From Chryseobacterium indologenes (GTDB lineage Bacteria; Bacteroidota; Bacteroidia; Flavobacteriales; Weeksellaceae): a DNA stretch of 35,623 bases. The stretch spans positions 1-35,623 of the forward strand of contig LAZY01000062.1 in assembly GCA_001013295.1 (NCBI GenBank), given 5' to 3'. A program made the position numbers and the translations under genes. Below the pieces are notes generated by a model. That model was not told where the DNA came from and ran no database searches. It saw nothing but the letters and a program-made list of their open reading frames with translations. Below are positions 1-8,907 of this stretch, one piece after another (position 1 is the stretch's first letter; each line of letters begins with the position of its first letter).

Positions 1-7
1 AGGTTTT

Positions 8-42
8 CATTATCGGCGGCGGCTTTGCCGCCGCCGATAATG
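8..42. repeat. Perfect GC-rich inverted repeat (hairpin)
   Basis: A perfect 16-bp inverted repeat (arms 8-23 and 27-42, loop TTT) built of GGC/GCC triplets flanked by AT pairs. One or two more A-T pairs can extend it outward. It is followed by an A-rich run on the plus strand, not a T-run, so it is not a textbook terminator in either direction. It could be the end of an upstream transcript or an interspersed palindrome. It also contains the first possible ATG (40-42) of the following gene, which argues against that start. Confidence 0.8.
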
Positions 43-60
43 AAGAAAAAAGAAAAAAAA

Positions 61-522
61 ATGATGAAAACAATGCTTTCTTCTGTTTTTCTTTTAGCTT
101 TTTCTGCTCTTATAAGTGCACAAAAGCTAAAGAAAGACGAGGTTGTGGGATTTTGGAAACTTAAAGAATCCGGATCTTATGAAAACAAAATAAGAGTTAA
201 AAAAGATTTTGATAACTGTCTTTTAATGAGAAACTACACATTGAGAGACGATGGATTTGCAATCTATAACTATATTGAGGGGGGTACAGGGAACTGTTTA
301 CCTTCTGAACCGAGACTTAGCTTCTGGAAAATAGTAGATAACAGGATTCAGTTTTATATAGGAAAAGACACCATTATTGAAGAAGTAATGGTGACTTTGA
401 ACAGGAAAGACAATACCATGACTTTTTCAAGCTATATTCCGGTACCGGTTAAAGATACTGATCCAAAGCTTGAAAAGGTGCTGAATATGATCCATTATGA
501 TGTTCTTGAAAAGCAATATTAG
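61..522 (+). CDS. Small secreted protein, possibly lipocalin-like
   Basis: Not recognised with certainty. From the ATG at 61 (or the adjacent one at 64) the protein opens with a clear signal peptide ending near Ser-Ala-Gln, followed by about 130 residues without membrane segments. The motif Val-Gly-Phe-Trp-Lys-Leu just after the signal recalls the Gly-x-Trp-x-Leu opening of small lipocalin-like proteins of Bacteroidota, and the remainder alternates in a beta-rich way; this is only a resemblance. An ATG at 40 lies in the hairpin and would place a run of lysines ahead of the signal peptide, so 61 is preferred. The next gene starts 12 bases after the stop, so the two are probably cotranscribed. 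Location is inferred to be periplasmic or surface. Confidence 0.7.
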   Translation: MMKTMLSSVFLLAFSALISAQKLKKDEVVGFWKLKESGSYENKIRVKKDFDNCLLMRNYTLRDDGFAIYNYIEGGTGNCLPSEPRLSFWKIVDNRIQFYIGKDTIIEEVMVTLNRKDNTMTFSSYIPVPVKDTDPKLEKVLNMIHYDVLEKQY

Positions 523-534
523 AAAGATAAAAAG

Positions 535-987
535 ATGAATTATGTTACACTTGTTTATCTGCTGAACCTCTTTATATATGCTACCTATTTCTTTTGTAAG
601 AAGGGGAGCGAAGTAGATTTTTCCATTGGAGAATATATATTGTCAGGAATTCTTGCTCTTTTCCTGATAGGTGCAGGATATTTAAATGCTAAGAAAGGAA
701 TGACATACAGATCTGTTCTTTGGATGTTTTTCATGAACCTTTTGTTATTTGGAATGTCCGGACTTTTTGATCAGTTTGGAAATGGTTTTAATATTTTTTC
801 AACAAGCAACGGGAACAGCTTTATGTTTACATTGGCATTAATCATCTATAATGATTACTTATTTCCACTGATTGTAGAGCTGGATAGAAGCGGTTTTTCA
901 TTGGTGCTTCCTGTATTGCTTTCTTTTATACTTCCTTCTTTAGGATATGTAATAGGAATGAAGGTTCATCTTCAAAAACAGAACTAG
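535..987 (+). CDS. Hypothetical multi-pass inner-membrane protein
   Basis: A 150-residue protein with about four hydrophobic segments: near residues 2-20, 30-50, 60-80, and one or two between 95 and 145. No catalytic motif or known family is visible. It follows the small secreted protein by 12 bases in the same direction, which suggests a two-gene unit. No cysteine pairs, charged transmembrane motifs or nucleotide-binding loops can be seen. It probably sits in the inner membrane; function unknown. Confidence 0.65.
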   Translation: MNYVTLVYLLNLFIYATYFFCKKGSEVDFSIGEYILSGILALFLIGAGYLNAKKGMTYRSVLWMFFMNLLLFGMSGLFDQFGNGFNIFSTSNGNSFMFTLALIIYNDYLFPLIVELDRSGFSLVLPVLLSFILPSLGYVIGMKVHLQKQN

Positions 988-1072
988 GATTATTTTAAAT
1001 ATATTTTTTGCTGGCTATTCAGATGTTTATTACAAAATCTACGTAATTGGTCTGATCTGTGAGAAAATAGGA

Positions 1073-1116
1073 TTGCCACGAATGCACGCATAAAAAGATT
1101 CATGCATTCGTGGCAA
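1073..1116. repeat. 14-bp inverted repeat in convergent intergenic region
   Basis: Perfect arms 1073-1086 (TTGCCACGAATGCA) and 1103-1116 separated by 16 bases. It lies in the 167-base gap between two convergent genes, where a bidirectional stop would be useful. The right arm is followed by an A-run on the plus strand, giving T's before the hairpin on the minus strand, which is the wrong order for a standard terminator. An interspersed palindromic repeat is equally possible. The rest of this gap shows nothing else. Confidence 0.75.
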
Positions 1117-1154
1117 AAAAATATAAATGTATTATATCTGAAGTCTTTGTTGTC

Positions 1155-1496
1155 TTATTCTTCTGCAGATTGATTCTGCGGAACCGTTTCTCTGAATTTC
1201 TGCTTACCAATCAACAATTCAAAAAACAGCCTGAAATCTGAAATCAAGGACCATAAAGGATATTTAAAAGTAGCCGGCTTATTCCTTTCAATCACAGCAT
1301 GGCTGAACCAGGCAAATCCATAACCTACGATAGGAATATACCATAAAAACCTTTCTTTCCCTGAGTTGATGACGTATCCTATAACGACAAATACAAGCAG
1401 GGTTCCGATAAAGTGAAAAATCCGGGTTCCTGTTTTACTATGCTCAGTAAGATAAAACCTGTAAAACTCGCTGTATGTTTTTATTCTTTCAGACAT
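1155..1496 (-). CDS. DUF962 / Mpo1-like membrane protein
   Basis: A 113-residue protein with the pattern of the DUF962 (YGL010w/Mpo1) family: an N-terminal Tyr/His-rich stretch (Tyr-Ser-Glu-Phe...His-Ser-Lys), then His-Phe-Ile-Gly-Thr leading into a membrane helix, a second hydrophobic helix, and Ser-His-Ala-Val-Ile-Glu-Arg-Asn-Lys-Pro-Ala-Thr-Phe before the C-terminal segment. The conserved histidines are metal ligands in yeast Mpo1, an iron-dependent dioxygenase acting on 2-hydroxy fatty acids from sphingolipid breakdown; whether the bacterial protein does the same reaction is inference. It lies downstream of the permease but is separated from it by a terminator, so it is likely transcribed on its own. 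Confidence 0.85.
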   Translation of the reverse strand: MSERIKTYSEFYRFYLTEHSKTGTRIFHFIGTLLVFVVIGYVINSGKERFLWYIPIVGYGFAWFSHAVIERNKPATFKYPLWSLISDFRLFFELLIGKQKFRETVPQNQSAEE

Positions 1497-1560
1497 GGCA
1501 GTTTAGTTTGTTGATAATATTGGAGTTACAGCAATAATTCTGCCGATTTTACAGACGGAT

Positions 1561-1632
1561 AAAAAAGCGAAAAGGCAAAATCGCAAATCAGCCTCTTTAC
1601 AGATCAGCTTTTTTGCCATTTTGCCTTTTCGC
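1561..1632 (-). terminator. Rho-independent terminator of the permease gene
   Basis: Arms 1618-1632 and 1567-1581 are a perfect 15-bp inverted repeat. Read on the minus strand the stem is followed at once by six T's (1566-1561). It starts 27 bases after the permease stop. The loop is long (36 bases), which lowers confidence slightly, and the stem also contains repeated GCAAAA-like units. Confidence 0.65.
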
Positions 1633-1658
1633 AGTTTTGCTACTAAGTAGCTATTCAT

Positions 1659-3341
1659 TTAATTATTTCTCAGTTCCTTTCCAAGTTTACTGTTCTTGTA
1701 TCCATAGCAGAAGTAGATCACCATTCCAACCAGGAACCACATTCCGAACCAGAACCAGTTCTCATGGCTCATTCCAGTAAGAAGGTATAAACATGAGCTT
1801 AAGCCGATCAGTGGAATTAATGAAAGATTTTTGATAAATGCTACCACACAAAGGATCAGATTGATGATGATAAAGAAGAAAATAGAAGCTCTGAATTCTC
1901 CTTCTTTAGGATCTGACCAGTTCATCAGGTTGTCAAAAAACTCCGGCTGCCATTTGTAGAAAGCCAGTAAACCGCCAATGAAAATAATAGGGAAAATAAT
2001 TTTACCATTCACATAAGGAAGGTGAAATCTGCCTTTTATCTTTTCTTTGGCCGGAAGCATAAGCACTCCTGCACATACCAGTACGAATGCGAAAATAGTT
2101 CCGATACTCGTAAAGTCAAGGATAAATGTTTTATCTGTAAATAAGATTGGAATTCCTACTACAATTCCGGTAACAACAGTTGCATAAGAAGGCGTTTTGT
2201 ATTTAGGGTGTACCTTCTGGAATCTTGCAGGCATTAGCCCGTCACGGCTCATTGCATACCAGATTCTTGGTTGTCCCATCTGGAATACCAATAGTACTGT
2301 TGTAATGGCTACAATCGCTACAAAAGAAACGATAAGTTCCATCCAGGCTACATTGGCATTGGTTTTTTCAAAGATAAATGAGAGAGGGTCTCCTACACCG
2401 TCAAACTTCTTGTAATCTACCATTCCTGTCAATACAAGCGTTAGTGCAATATAAATCACAGTACATAAGACAAGAGAGATGATCATCCCTTTCGGTAGTG
2501 TTTTCTGCGGATCTTTTGTTTCTTCAGAAAGTACACTTAGCGCATCGAAACCGATGTAAGCAAAAAATACCCCTGAAACAGCGCTCATTACCCCGGCAAA
2601 ACCGTTAGGCATAAAAGAAGGTGTTCCTGTTGTAGGGCTTACAGGGGTCCAGTTATCCATAGTGACATAAGACGCTCCAACAAGGATTACCAGTACGATC
2701 ACTCCCAATTTTAGGATAACCAGAGAGTTGTTGAAGTTTTTACTTTCCTTTACCCCTACATAACAAAGCCATGTAATCAAACCATTGATTACCAAAGCCG
2801 GTACGTCTACAATGAATTTTAAGTTTCCGATCAGTGGAGCAGTATTCCAGGCATTCAGTAATTCTTTATTTTCTGAGCCATATTGAAACGCTTTTCTGGC
2901 TTCTGTGTAGCTGCAGGTCAGATAATCAGGAATATGCATTCCCAGACGTCCCAGGAAACTGGTGAAATAATCAGACCATGAGAAAGCAACATAGATATTT
3001 CCAAAGGAATATTCCATAATAAGTGCCCAACCTATTACCCAGGCGATAAGTTCTCCGAAACTAGCATAGGCATAAGTATATGCGGAACCTGCCGTAGGAA
3101 TTCTGCTGGCAAACTCAGCGTAACATAAAGCGGTAAAACCACAGGCAAAACCGCAAATCAAATATAGAAGGATAACACCGGGGCCACCTCTGAAAACGGC
3201 TTCTCCCAAACTGCTGAAACTCCCAGCTCCAATAATGGCCGCAATACCAAAAAATACGATGTCCCATACACCTAAGACTCTCAAAAGCCCCGTTGAAGTA
3301 TCTGTATCTGAATAGATTTTTCTTCTAAAAAGTTGACTCAT
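1659..3341 (-). CDS. APC-superfamily amino-acid permease
   Basis: A 560-residue integral membrane protein with at least 12 hydrophobic segments. The N-terminus shows the APC signature: a short cytoplasmic lead, then Gly-Ile-Ala-Ala-Ile-Ile-Gly-Ala-Gly-Ser-Phe in helix 1, and the conserved Tyr-Ala-Glu-Phe-Ala-Ser-Arg-Ile-Pro-Thr-Ala-Gly-Ser-Ala-Tyr-Thr-Tyr region of helix 3. A second landmark is the Phe-Phe-Ala-Tyr-Ile-Gly-Phe-Asp and Glu-Glu-Thr-Lys-Asp-Pro-Gln segment near residues 260-285. These features match the cationic-amino-acid-transporter (CAT/YfnA-like) branch, which imports amino acids by proton symport or exchange; the substrate cannot be read from sequence. The length, longer than the usual 460-500, comes from an extended loop near residues 135-175 and extra C-terminal helices. 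It has its own candidate promoter and terminator, so it is probably monocistronic. Confidence 0.93.
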   Translation of the reverse strand: MSQLFRRKIYSDTDTSTGLLRVLGVWDIVFFGIAAIIGAGSFSSLGEAVFRGGPGVILLYLICGFACGFTALCYAEFASRIPTAGSAYTYAYASFGELIAWVIGWALIMEYSFGNIYVAFSWSDYFTSFLGRLGMHIPDYLTCSYTEARKAFQYGSENKELLNAWNTAPLIGNLKFIVDVPALVINGLITWLCYVGVKESKNFNNSLVILKLGVIVLVILVGASYVTMDNWTPVSPTTGTPSFMPNGFAGVMSAVSGVFFAYIGFDALSVLSEETKDPQKTLPKGMIISLVLCTVIYIALTLVLTGMVDYKKFDGVGDPLSFIFEKTNANVAWMELIVSFVAIVAITTVLLVFQMGQPRIWYAMSRDGLMPARFQKVHPKYKTPSYATVVTGIVVGIPILFTDKTFILDFTSIGTIFAFVLVCAGVLMLPAKEKIKGRFHLPYVNGKIIFPIIFIGGLLAFYKWQPEFFDNLMNWSDPKEGEFRASIFFFIIINLILCVVAFIKNLSLIPLIGLSSCLYLLTGMSHENWFWFGMWFLVGMVIYFCYGYKNSKLGKELRNN

Positions 3342-3370
3342 TCAATAACTATATTTGATTTGAAAAAAAG

Positions 3371-3378
3371 CAAATGTA
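3371..3378 (-). promoter_or_regulatory. Candidate -7 box of the permease gene
   Basis: On the minus strand this reads TACATTTG, a full match to the Bacteroidota -7 consensus TAnnTTTG, placed 29 bases before the permease ATG. No good TTTG -33 box is seen at the expected distance; a TGTT-like stretch lies there. Position in the gap between the hydrolase stop and the permease start supports separate transcription. Confidence 0.45.
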
Positions 3379-3445
3379 ATGATTTTTTATTTTGATGTTA
3401 ACAGTCGTTAAGAACATTTGAGTAAAAATGCATAATCAAAGTACT

Positions 3446-5686
3446 TTAGTCTTTATAAACAGGTATTTCCACATAGCTGTCGTTATACCATTTTATTTCC
3501 AGAGGTTCCCCGGAATCTTCTACCGTTTCATCACTTACATCTTTTCCGGTTCCATAATTGATCTGCCAGCTAGGATTTTTATTAACGCCTACCAATAACA
3601 GAAGTTTACTTCCCTTTTCTATTTTCTTACTCATGAAATATGAATTGTTAATCGGAATCTGTTCCATTTTGCCGGGCTCAAGTAGCTGGCGTACTTCATT
3701 GTTCTTTGCATAGCTGGCTCTTACCATATGAGTGGATAACAAAAATGATTTCCCATCCGGCTGGATCTGATAGAGTGAAGTATCAGTATCAAAATCTTTT
3801 TTGTTGATGGAAACGTTAAAGATTCCAGACAGATTTCCACTGATGATCATATCCTTATCCAGAATCTCGCTTTCAAAAGCAATTGAATGGGTCATTTTTA
3901 TACTGTCATTTTTGCTGATCTTATAGTAGGAGTCCTTCTGTTCCCTGTCTTTAAAATCGACAGTTTGCTTTGTGAAATTTTGGGTGTCGGGTTTATTAAA
4001 TACAGATGTAGCGTTTTTGTGGTCCTGGAGATAGAATTTAAAAGTTGAGGTATGCATTTTATCAAGATTAGAAACATGCTTCCAGGTATTGGTGTTCATG
4101 ACCTGAAAATTAATTTTATCCTTTAAAAGCTCTGGTTTTTTCCCAGTCTTCAGAATATAGTCAAACCATGAGAAGGCAAGATCATCAATACTAATTCTTG
4201 CCACAGGATCAATAGGATTGCCGTTCACATAAGTAAACCCGAAGCTTTGTGCTCCGCCGTGATTATAAGGACCTATTACCAGATAATGGTTTGCATTTTT
4301 ATTGTATTGATGATGTTTTTTGAAATAATACAGCGCTCCGATCTGATCATCATCATAATATCCGGTAGTTGTTAAAATCGGAATATTGATGTTGGCAAAT
4401 TCGTCTTTGTAAGGAACCATCTTTTGCCAGTACTGATCATAGCCCGGATGATCCAGCCATCGTTGGAATATTTTGCTCGGTTTACCGCTTATCGTATCCA
4501 AAGATCTGAAAGACTTACCGCTTTTATACCATTTTGTGTTAATGGAATCCCATTTTACTGCATTGGCAAAGTCGACTTCATCTGTAAGCTTATTATTAGT
4601 GACATATTGAATCCACTGAAGCATATAGCTCATGAAAATATTATTCTGGGCAGGATAATCAATTCCGATTCCTACAGCCACCTGAGGTACGATGGTTTTT
4701 AATGCCGGATGCAGTTTTTTTACGGCTGCCCATTGGCTGAATCCTAAGTAGCTGCCACCTATCATTCCCACTTTACCATTGCTCCATGGTTGTTTGCTCA
4801 CCCAGTCGATCACCTCATAGATGTCCTGAGATTCGTGTTCGAAAGGATTGTTCTCATCATTGCTGTTCCTTTTGCCCCGGGTATTGACCACTGCTCCTAC
4901 ATAATTGTATACTGCGGCTCTTTTGCCAAAGAGTTCATCAAATGGACCTGCATAGATATTACTGGTAAGAATAACCGGCAGAGGAGATTTATTCTCTTTT
5001 TTTCTGACAATGGTAATGGTGAGGGTGTTGCCGTTCTTTGTTTTAAGATCTTTCGTTTCAATGATGAATCTTTTCTGATCTTTTGCGGCTAGCAGCTGCA
5101 TCACCTGAGGCTTAATGCCGGAATACACTTTATAGTTCAGATAACTTCTGCATAATGCCAATGCAGAACCATAATCTATGCTGTCTTTATCTTTCTGCTT
5201 ATCCAATGTTTTTTTCAAAAGCTTTCGGGCCTCACTGACATTTCCGTTTACAGCAAGTTCAATTCTGGGAACCAGCTTTTCCGGAAGGCTTTCATACTTT
5301 TTGTTAAATGAAGTCTGAAAGGCATTGGAAAAAGAAATCTTATTTTCCGTTTCAGCCTGTTTAGCCATACTGTACAATTCATAACCCAGGAACCGATAAT
5401 CAGCCATATTGTGATCAACAAACTGTTTGCGGTTGTCAGCCAAGGTTAAGAATGATTTTTTATAATCTTTGGAAAGGATCTGTAACCGGAAAAGAGCATC
5501 TGTATAGAGCATGTCATCCTTGGGTCTGTATTTCTTCGATTGAAGATAAGGGATTATCTGTGAAGCGAGAACCGGCATCTGTTTTTCTAAAATAAGAGAG
5601 TCATTTACAGCGGTTTTCGGTAAATAAAACTTTTGAGCCTGCATCAGGTTTACAAAAATTAATGCTAAAAGTATCTTAAATTTCAT
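3446..5686 (-). CDS. Secreted CocE/NonD-family alpha/beta hydrolase
   Basis: A 746-residue protein with an N-terminal signal peptide (residues 1-17, ending Met-Gln-Ala-Gln). About 190 helical residues of unknown role precede an alpha/beta-hydrolase domain of the CocE / X-Pro dipeptidyl-peptidase / glutaryl-7-ACA acylase family. The nucleophile elbow Gly-Gly-Ser-Tyr-Leu-Gly places the serine at about 312; the Asp-Asp-Asp cluster at 445-447 holds the acid; Pro-Tyr-Asn-His-Gly-Gly gives the histidine at about 476. The C-terminal third is the beta-rich jelly-roll of the family (X-Pro dipeptidyl-peptidase C-terminal domain). Members hydrolyse peptide, acyl-amide or ester bonds; the substrate here is unknown. 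The signal peptide places it in the periplasm or outside. A candidate promoter lies upstream at 5739-5768, divergent from the TPR gene. Confidence 0.9.
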   Translation of the reverse strand: MKFKILLALIFVNLMQAQKFYLPKTAVNDSLILEKQMPVLASQIIPYLQSKKYRPKDDMLYTDALFRLQILSKDYKKSFLTLADNRKQFVDHNMADYRFLGYELYSMAKQAETENKISFSNAFQTSFNKKYESLPEKLVPRIELAVNGNVSEARKLLKKTLDKQKDKDSIDYGSALALCRSYLNYKVYSGIKPQVMQLLAAKDQKRFIIETKDLKTKNGNTLTITIVRKKENKSPLPVILTSNIYAGPFDELFGKRAAVYNYVGAVVNTRGKRNSNDENNPFEHESQDIYEVIDWVSKQPWSNGKVGMIGGSYLGFSQWAAVKKLHPALKTIVPQVAVGIGIDYPAQNNIFMSYMLQWIQYVTNNKLTDEVDFANAVKWDSINTKWYKSGKSFRSLDTISGKPSKIFQRWLDHPGYDQYWQKMVPYKDEFANINIPILTTTGYYDDDQIGALYYFKKHHQYNKNANHYLVIGPYNHGGAQSFGFTYVNGNPIDPVARISIDDLAFSWFDYILKTGKKPELLKDKINFQVMNTNTWKHVSNLDKMHTSTFKFYLQDHKNATSVFNKPDTQNFTKQTVDFKDREQKDSYYKISKNDSIKMTHSIAFESEILDKDMIISGNLSGIFNVSINKKDFDTDTSLYQIQPDGKSFLLSTHMVRASYAKNNEVRQLLEPGKMEQIPINNSYFMSKKIEKGSKLLLLVGVNKNPSWQINYGTGKDVSDETVEDSGEPLEIKWYNDSYVEIPVYKD

Positions 5687-5738
5687 GTAATACTGGATTT
5701 ATGGTATGTTTTTCGCTGCTGTTGAAGAAGTGTCAGCT

Positions 5739-5768
5739 CAAAATATATTTTTGATAACTGTTTACAAA
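5739..5768 (-). promoter_or_regulatory. Candidate promoter of the secreted hydrolase
   Basis: On the minus strand TTTG (5768-5765) is followed after 17 bases by TATATTTTG (5747-5739), close to the Bacteroidota TTTG / TAnnTTTG promoter but with one extra base in the -7 box. It lies 53 bases before the hydrolase ATG in the 257-base divergent gap. A weaker TAATTTTC near 5920-5927 could serve the plus-strand TPR gene; I do not list it separately. Confidence 0.35.
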
Positions 5769-5943
5769 AATTGTTTGCATTTTATCAGACTAAATTAAGA
5801 AATTTTATCATGTAAGTGTGAAATGTTTTCATTCTTGTAGGATTTATAATCTTAGGGTATTAAATCTGTTAAAACTTGCTTAAACAATAAGTTTTTAATA
5901 TTTTCGTTAACTTATTTAGACTAATTTTCTTATATCGAGAAGA

Positions 5944-8907
5944 ATGAAATCAAAAAAAATACTTTTAGCGGCTGCTGTGATCTATTTCGGAATCTCCGAG
6001 GCTCAACAGTCCCAATATTTTACCCAGAAAGAAAATTACAGATTCAATCTAGCTGAAAATCTTTATCAGACCAAGATATACAACGCCTCCCAATACGAAT
6101 ATGCAAGACAATATTTCTATAATCAGAATTTGTCACGTTCGAAAAAGGAGGCGGCGCAGTTTTTTGATAATGTGATTGGTGTTATCCTTCAGAAGAATCA
6201 TGCTGAAGAAGGCTTGACCGCTTTCATGAAAGAATATCCTAATTCTGCGTATTTTGCTCAGGCCAATTTGCCGTTAGCGGATTATTATCTGGCTAAGAAA
6301 GATTTTGATAAAGCGTTGGAAACTCTGAAAAAAGTGAACCAGTATCAGCTTTCAAAAGAAGAGAATACTCAGTATATTCTGAAATTGGGATATGCCAAAT
6401 TCATGACCGGTGATTCTAAAGGAGCTACTGATGCTCTGGAAGAGGCCTATAAAACAGCTGATCAGTCTCAGAAAGGAGATATTGCGTATATGTTGGGGCA
6501 TCTGTACTACAGCAACAGGCAAAATGATAAAGCTTTCCAGTATTTTGATTCTATAAAAGATCAGGGTAAATTTTCAAAGCTTGTTCGTCCTTATTATGTA
6601 CAGATGTACTACAATGATAAGAATTATGACAAGGCAATCTCCGAAGGAAATGCTTTGCTGAACGAAAATATTTCCGATTCTTACAAAGCAGAGGTCCATA
6701 AAATCATTGGGGAGAGTTATTTCATGAAAAATGATTATACTTCTGCCTATCCGCATTTAAAAGATTATCTGAGTGTACAGCAGAATCCGTCTGAAAACGA
6801 TTTGTATGAAATGGGATTCGTAGCGGCTCAGCTGAAAAAATATGATGAAGCGGTTTCTTATTACAACCAGCTTCTGAACAGCAATTCTGCATTGGCTCAG
6901 AATGCTTACTACCAGTTAGGAAATGCCTATCTGGCAGTAGACAAAAAACAGGAAGCGCTTTCTGCGTTCCGTTCCTCTTACCAGATGGATTATGATGCAA
7001 AAGTGAAAAAACTGGCTCACGAACAGTACGCTAAGTTAAGTTACGATATAGGAAACCCGTTTGAAAGCCCGTCTGCTGTAATTCAAAGTTATATCAATGA
7101 TAATCAGAATGCGACCAATGCTTCAGAAATGAGATCATTATTGGTAAAATCATACCTGTATTCAGGAAATTACAAAGAAACACTGAATGCAATCGACAGA
7201 CTGCAGAGTTCTACTCCGGACATCAATAAAGTGGATCAGGAAGTTTCTTATTTATTGGGAACAGAGGAGTTCAACAAGGGGAATTATGATGAAGCTGAGA
7301 AATATTTCTTAAGAAGTCTTGGATTCAACATCAATAAAGAATTTAACAGCAGAGCTTTATACTGGCTGGCACAAGTGTACTATCAGAAAGGAAATTATCC
7401 GTCTGCGATCGTTCGTTATGAAAAACTTCTTAATGAGAATTTCCCGGAGAAACAACAGTTGCCATATGATTTAGGATATGCTTATTTCAAATCTAAAAAA
7501 TTTGATCAGGCAGCCACGTATTTCAAACAATATCTGGCCAATCCGAAACCTGAGTTTAAAAATGATGCAGAACTACGTTTGGCAGACATTCATTATGCAA
7601 ATAATGATCTGAACGAAGCGATTGCGATCTACGACAAAAACCAGGATGCAACGGATTATACGCTTTACCAAAAAGCAATGGCTTTAGGGTTCAAAGGAGA
7701 TACCCAAGCCAAGATTACCAATCTTAAAAACTTACTATCAAAATATCCGGATTCCGAATATTTTGATGATGCACAATATGAAATAGGAACTGCTTATGCG
7801 GCTCAGGATGATTTTGCCAACTCTAATGATTATTTTGGGAAGGTGATCAAGACCTCTTCAGACAGAGATCTGATCGCTAATGCCTCTATCTACAGAGCAC
7901 AGAATTATATTGACCAGAATCAGAATGATAAAGCACTTTCTGAGCTTAAGTCGTTGGGTGAGCAGTACAAAAATACAGCCTATGCCCAAAAGATCGTTCA
8001 GGCTGCAAAACCGCTCTTTACGAAAAGTGGTGATGTTTCAGGGTATGAAAATTTTGCAAGAAATATCGGGGTAAATGTAGATGCTTCGGAAATCGATGAA
8101 ATCAACCTGTCTACCGGTAAACAGTATTTTGCGAAGAAGGATTATAAGAACGCCATTTCTTATTATGAAAAGTATCTGACGCAGAATCCTACAGGGGAAG
8201 GATTGTACCAGGCGAAGTATGAATTAGGGGAAAGTTATTATCAAACTAATAATTCAACAAAAGCTTTACTTGTTCTTCAGGAAGTTGCTGGAATTCAGAA
8301 TGATTACCAGGATGATGCAAAAACTCGTTTAGCTCAAATCTTCATTGCACAAGGGAATACTTCTGAAGCTAAAAAGTATTTGGAAGACATTAAAAATTCT
8401 TCAAATATCGGCATTAAGAACTACGCCAATGTTGAGCTGATGAAAGTGTATGCAGAAGAAAAGAATTTCTCTGAAGCTGAAAAATTAGCGAATGCAGTAA
8501 TTGCCAATTCCAAGAATTCTGCTGCTGTGATTGAAACGGCAAAAGTGATCAAGGCGAGAAGTCTTATGAATTCAGGAAAGGATAAAGATGCTCAGGCTGC
8601 TTACACTTCTCTTGAAAAATCATCGAATACCTCAGTAGCTGCGGAAGCATTGTATGCAAAAGCGTATTATCAGAATAAAGGAAAAGCTTTCAAATCTTCC
8701 AATGAGACGATCTTTAAGCTTGCCAACAATTATGCATCAGAAGAATTCTGGGGAGCAAAAGCTTTGGTGTTGATGGCGAAAAACTATATCGGGCTGAAGG
8801 ATAATTATCAGGCAAGTTATACTTGTGACCAGATCATTACCAATTACAAGGATTTCCCTGAAATTGTTGCTGAAGCTAAAGAAGTGAAGAAATTAATCAA
8901 GAAATGA
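5944..8907 (+). CDS. Large periplasmic tetratricopeptide-repeat protein
   Basis: A 987-residue protein with an N-terminal signal peptide (about residues 1-20, ending Ser-Glu-Ala-Gln). The rest is helical and made of many TPR-type helix pairs from about residue 100 to the end, recognisable by repeated spacing of Tyr/Ala/Gly and by phrases such as Tyr-Asp-Glu-Ala, Lys-Tyr-Pro-x-Ser and Ala-x-Tyr-x-Leu-Gly-x-Ala-Tyr. There is no enzyme motif. Proteins of this kind in flavobacteria act as scaffolds in the periplasm or at the outer membrane; the partner is unknown. The next gene overlaps its stop by four bases (ATGA), and a beta-barrel gene follows, suggesting one envelope-related operon. Confidence 0.85.
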   Translation: MKSKKILLAAAVIYFGISEAQQSQYFTQKENYRFNLAENLYQTKIYNASQYEYARQYFYNQNLSRSKKEAAQFFDNVIGVILQKNHAEEGLTAFMKEYPNSAYFAQANLPLADYYLAKKDFDKALETLKKVNQYQLSKEENTQYILKLGYAKFMTGDSKGATDALEEAYKTADQSQKGDIAYMLGHLYYSNRQNDKAFQYFDSIKDQGKFSKLVRPYYVQMYYNDKNYDKAISEGNALLNENISDSYKAEVHKIIGESYFMKNDYTSAYPHLKDYLSVQQNPSENDLYEMGFVAAQLKKYDEAVSYYNQLLNSNSALAQNAYYQLGNAYLAVDKKQEALSAFRSSYQMDYDAKVKKLAHEQYAKLSYDIGNPFESPSAVIQSYINDNQNATNASEMRSLLVKSYLYSGNYKETLNAIDRLQSSTPDINKVDQEVSYLLGTEEFNKGNYDEAEKYFLRSLGFNINKEFNSRALYWLAQVYYQKGNYPSAIVRYEKLLNENFPEKQQLPYDLGYAYFKSKKFDQAATYFKQYLANPKPEFKNDAELRLADIHYANNDLNEAIAIYDKNQDATDYTLYQKAMALGFKGDTQAKITNLKNLLSKYPDSEYFDDAQYEIGTAYAAQDDFANSNDYFGKVIKTSSDRDLIANASIYRAQNYIDQNQNDKALSELKSLGEQYKNTAYAQKIVQAAKPLFTKSGDVSGYENFARNIGVNVDASEIDEINLSTGKQYFAKKDYKNAISYYEKYLTQNPTGEGLYQAKYELGESYYQTNNSTKALLVLQEVAGIQNDYQDDAKTRLAQIFIAQGNTSEAKKYLEDIKNSSNIGIKNYANVELMKVYAEEKNFSEAEKLANAVIANSKNSAAVIETAKVIKARSLMNSGKDKDAQAAYTSLEKSSNTSVAAEALYAKAYYQNKGKAFKSSNETIFKLANNYASEEFWGAKALVLMAKNYIGLKDNYQASYTCDQIITNYKDFPEIVAEAKEVKKLIKK

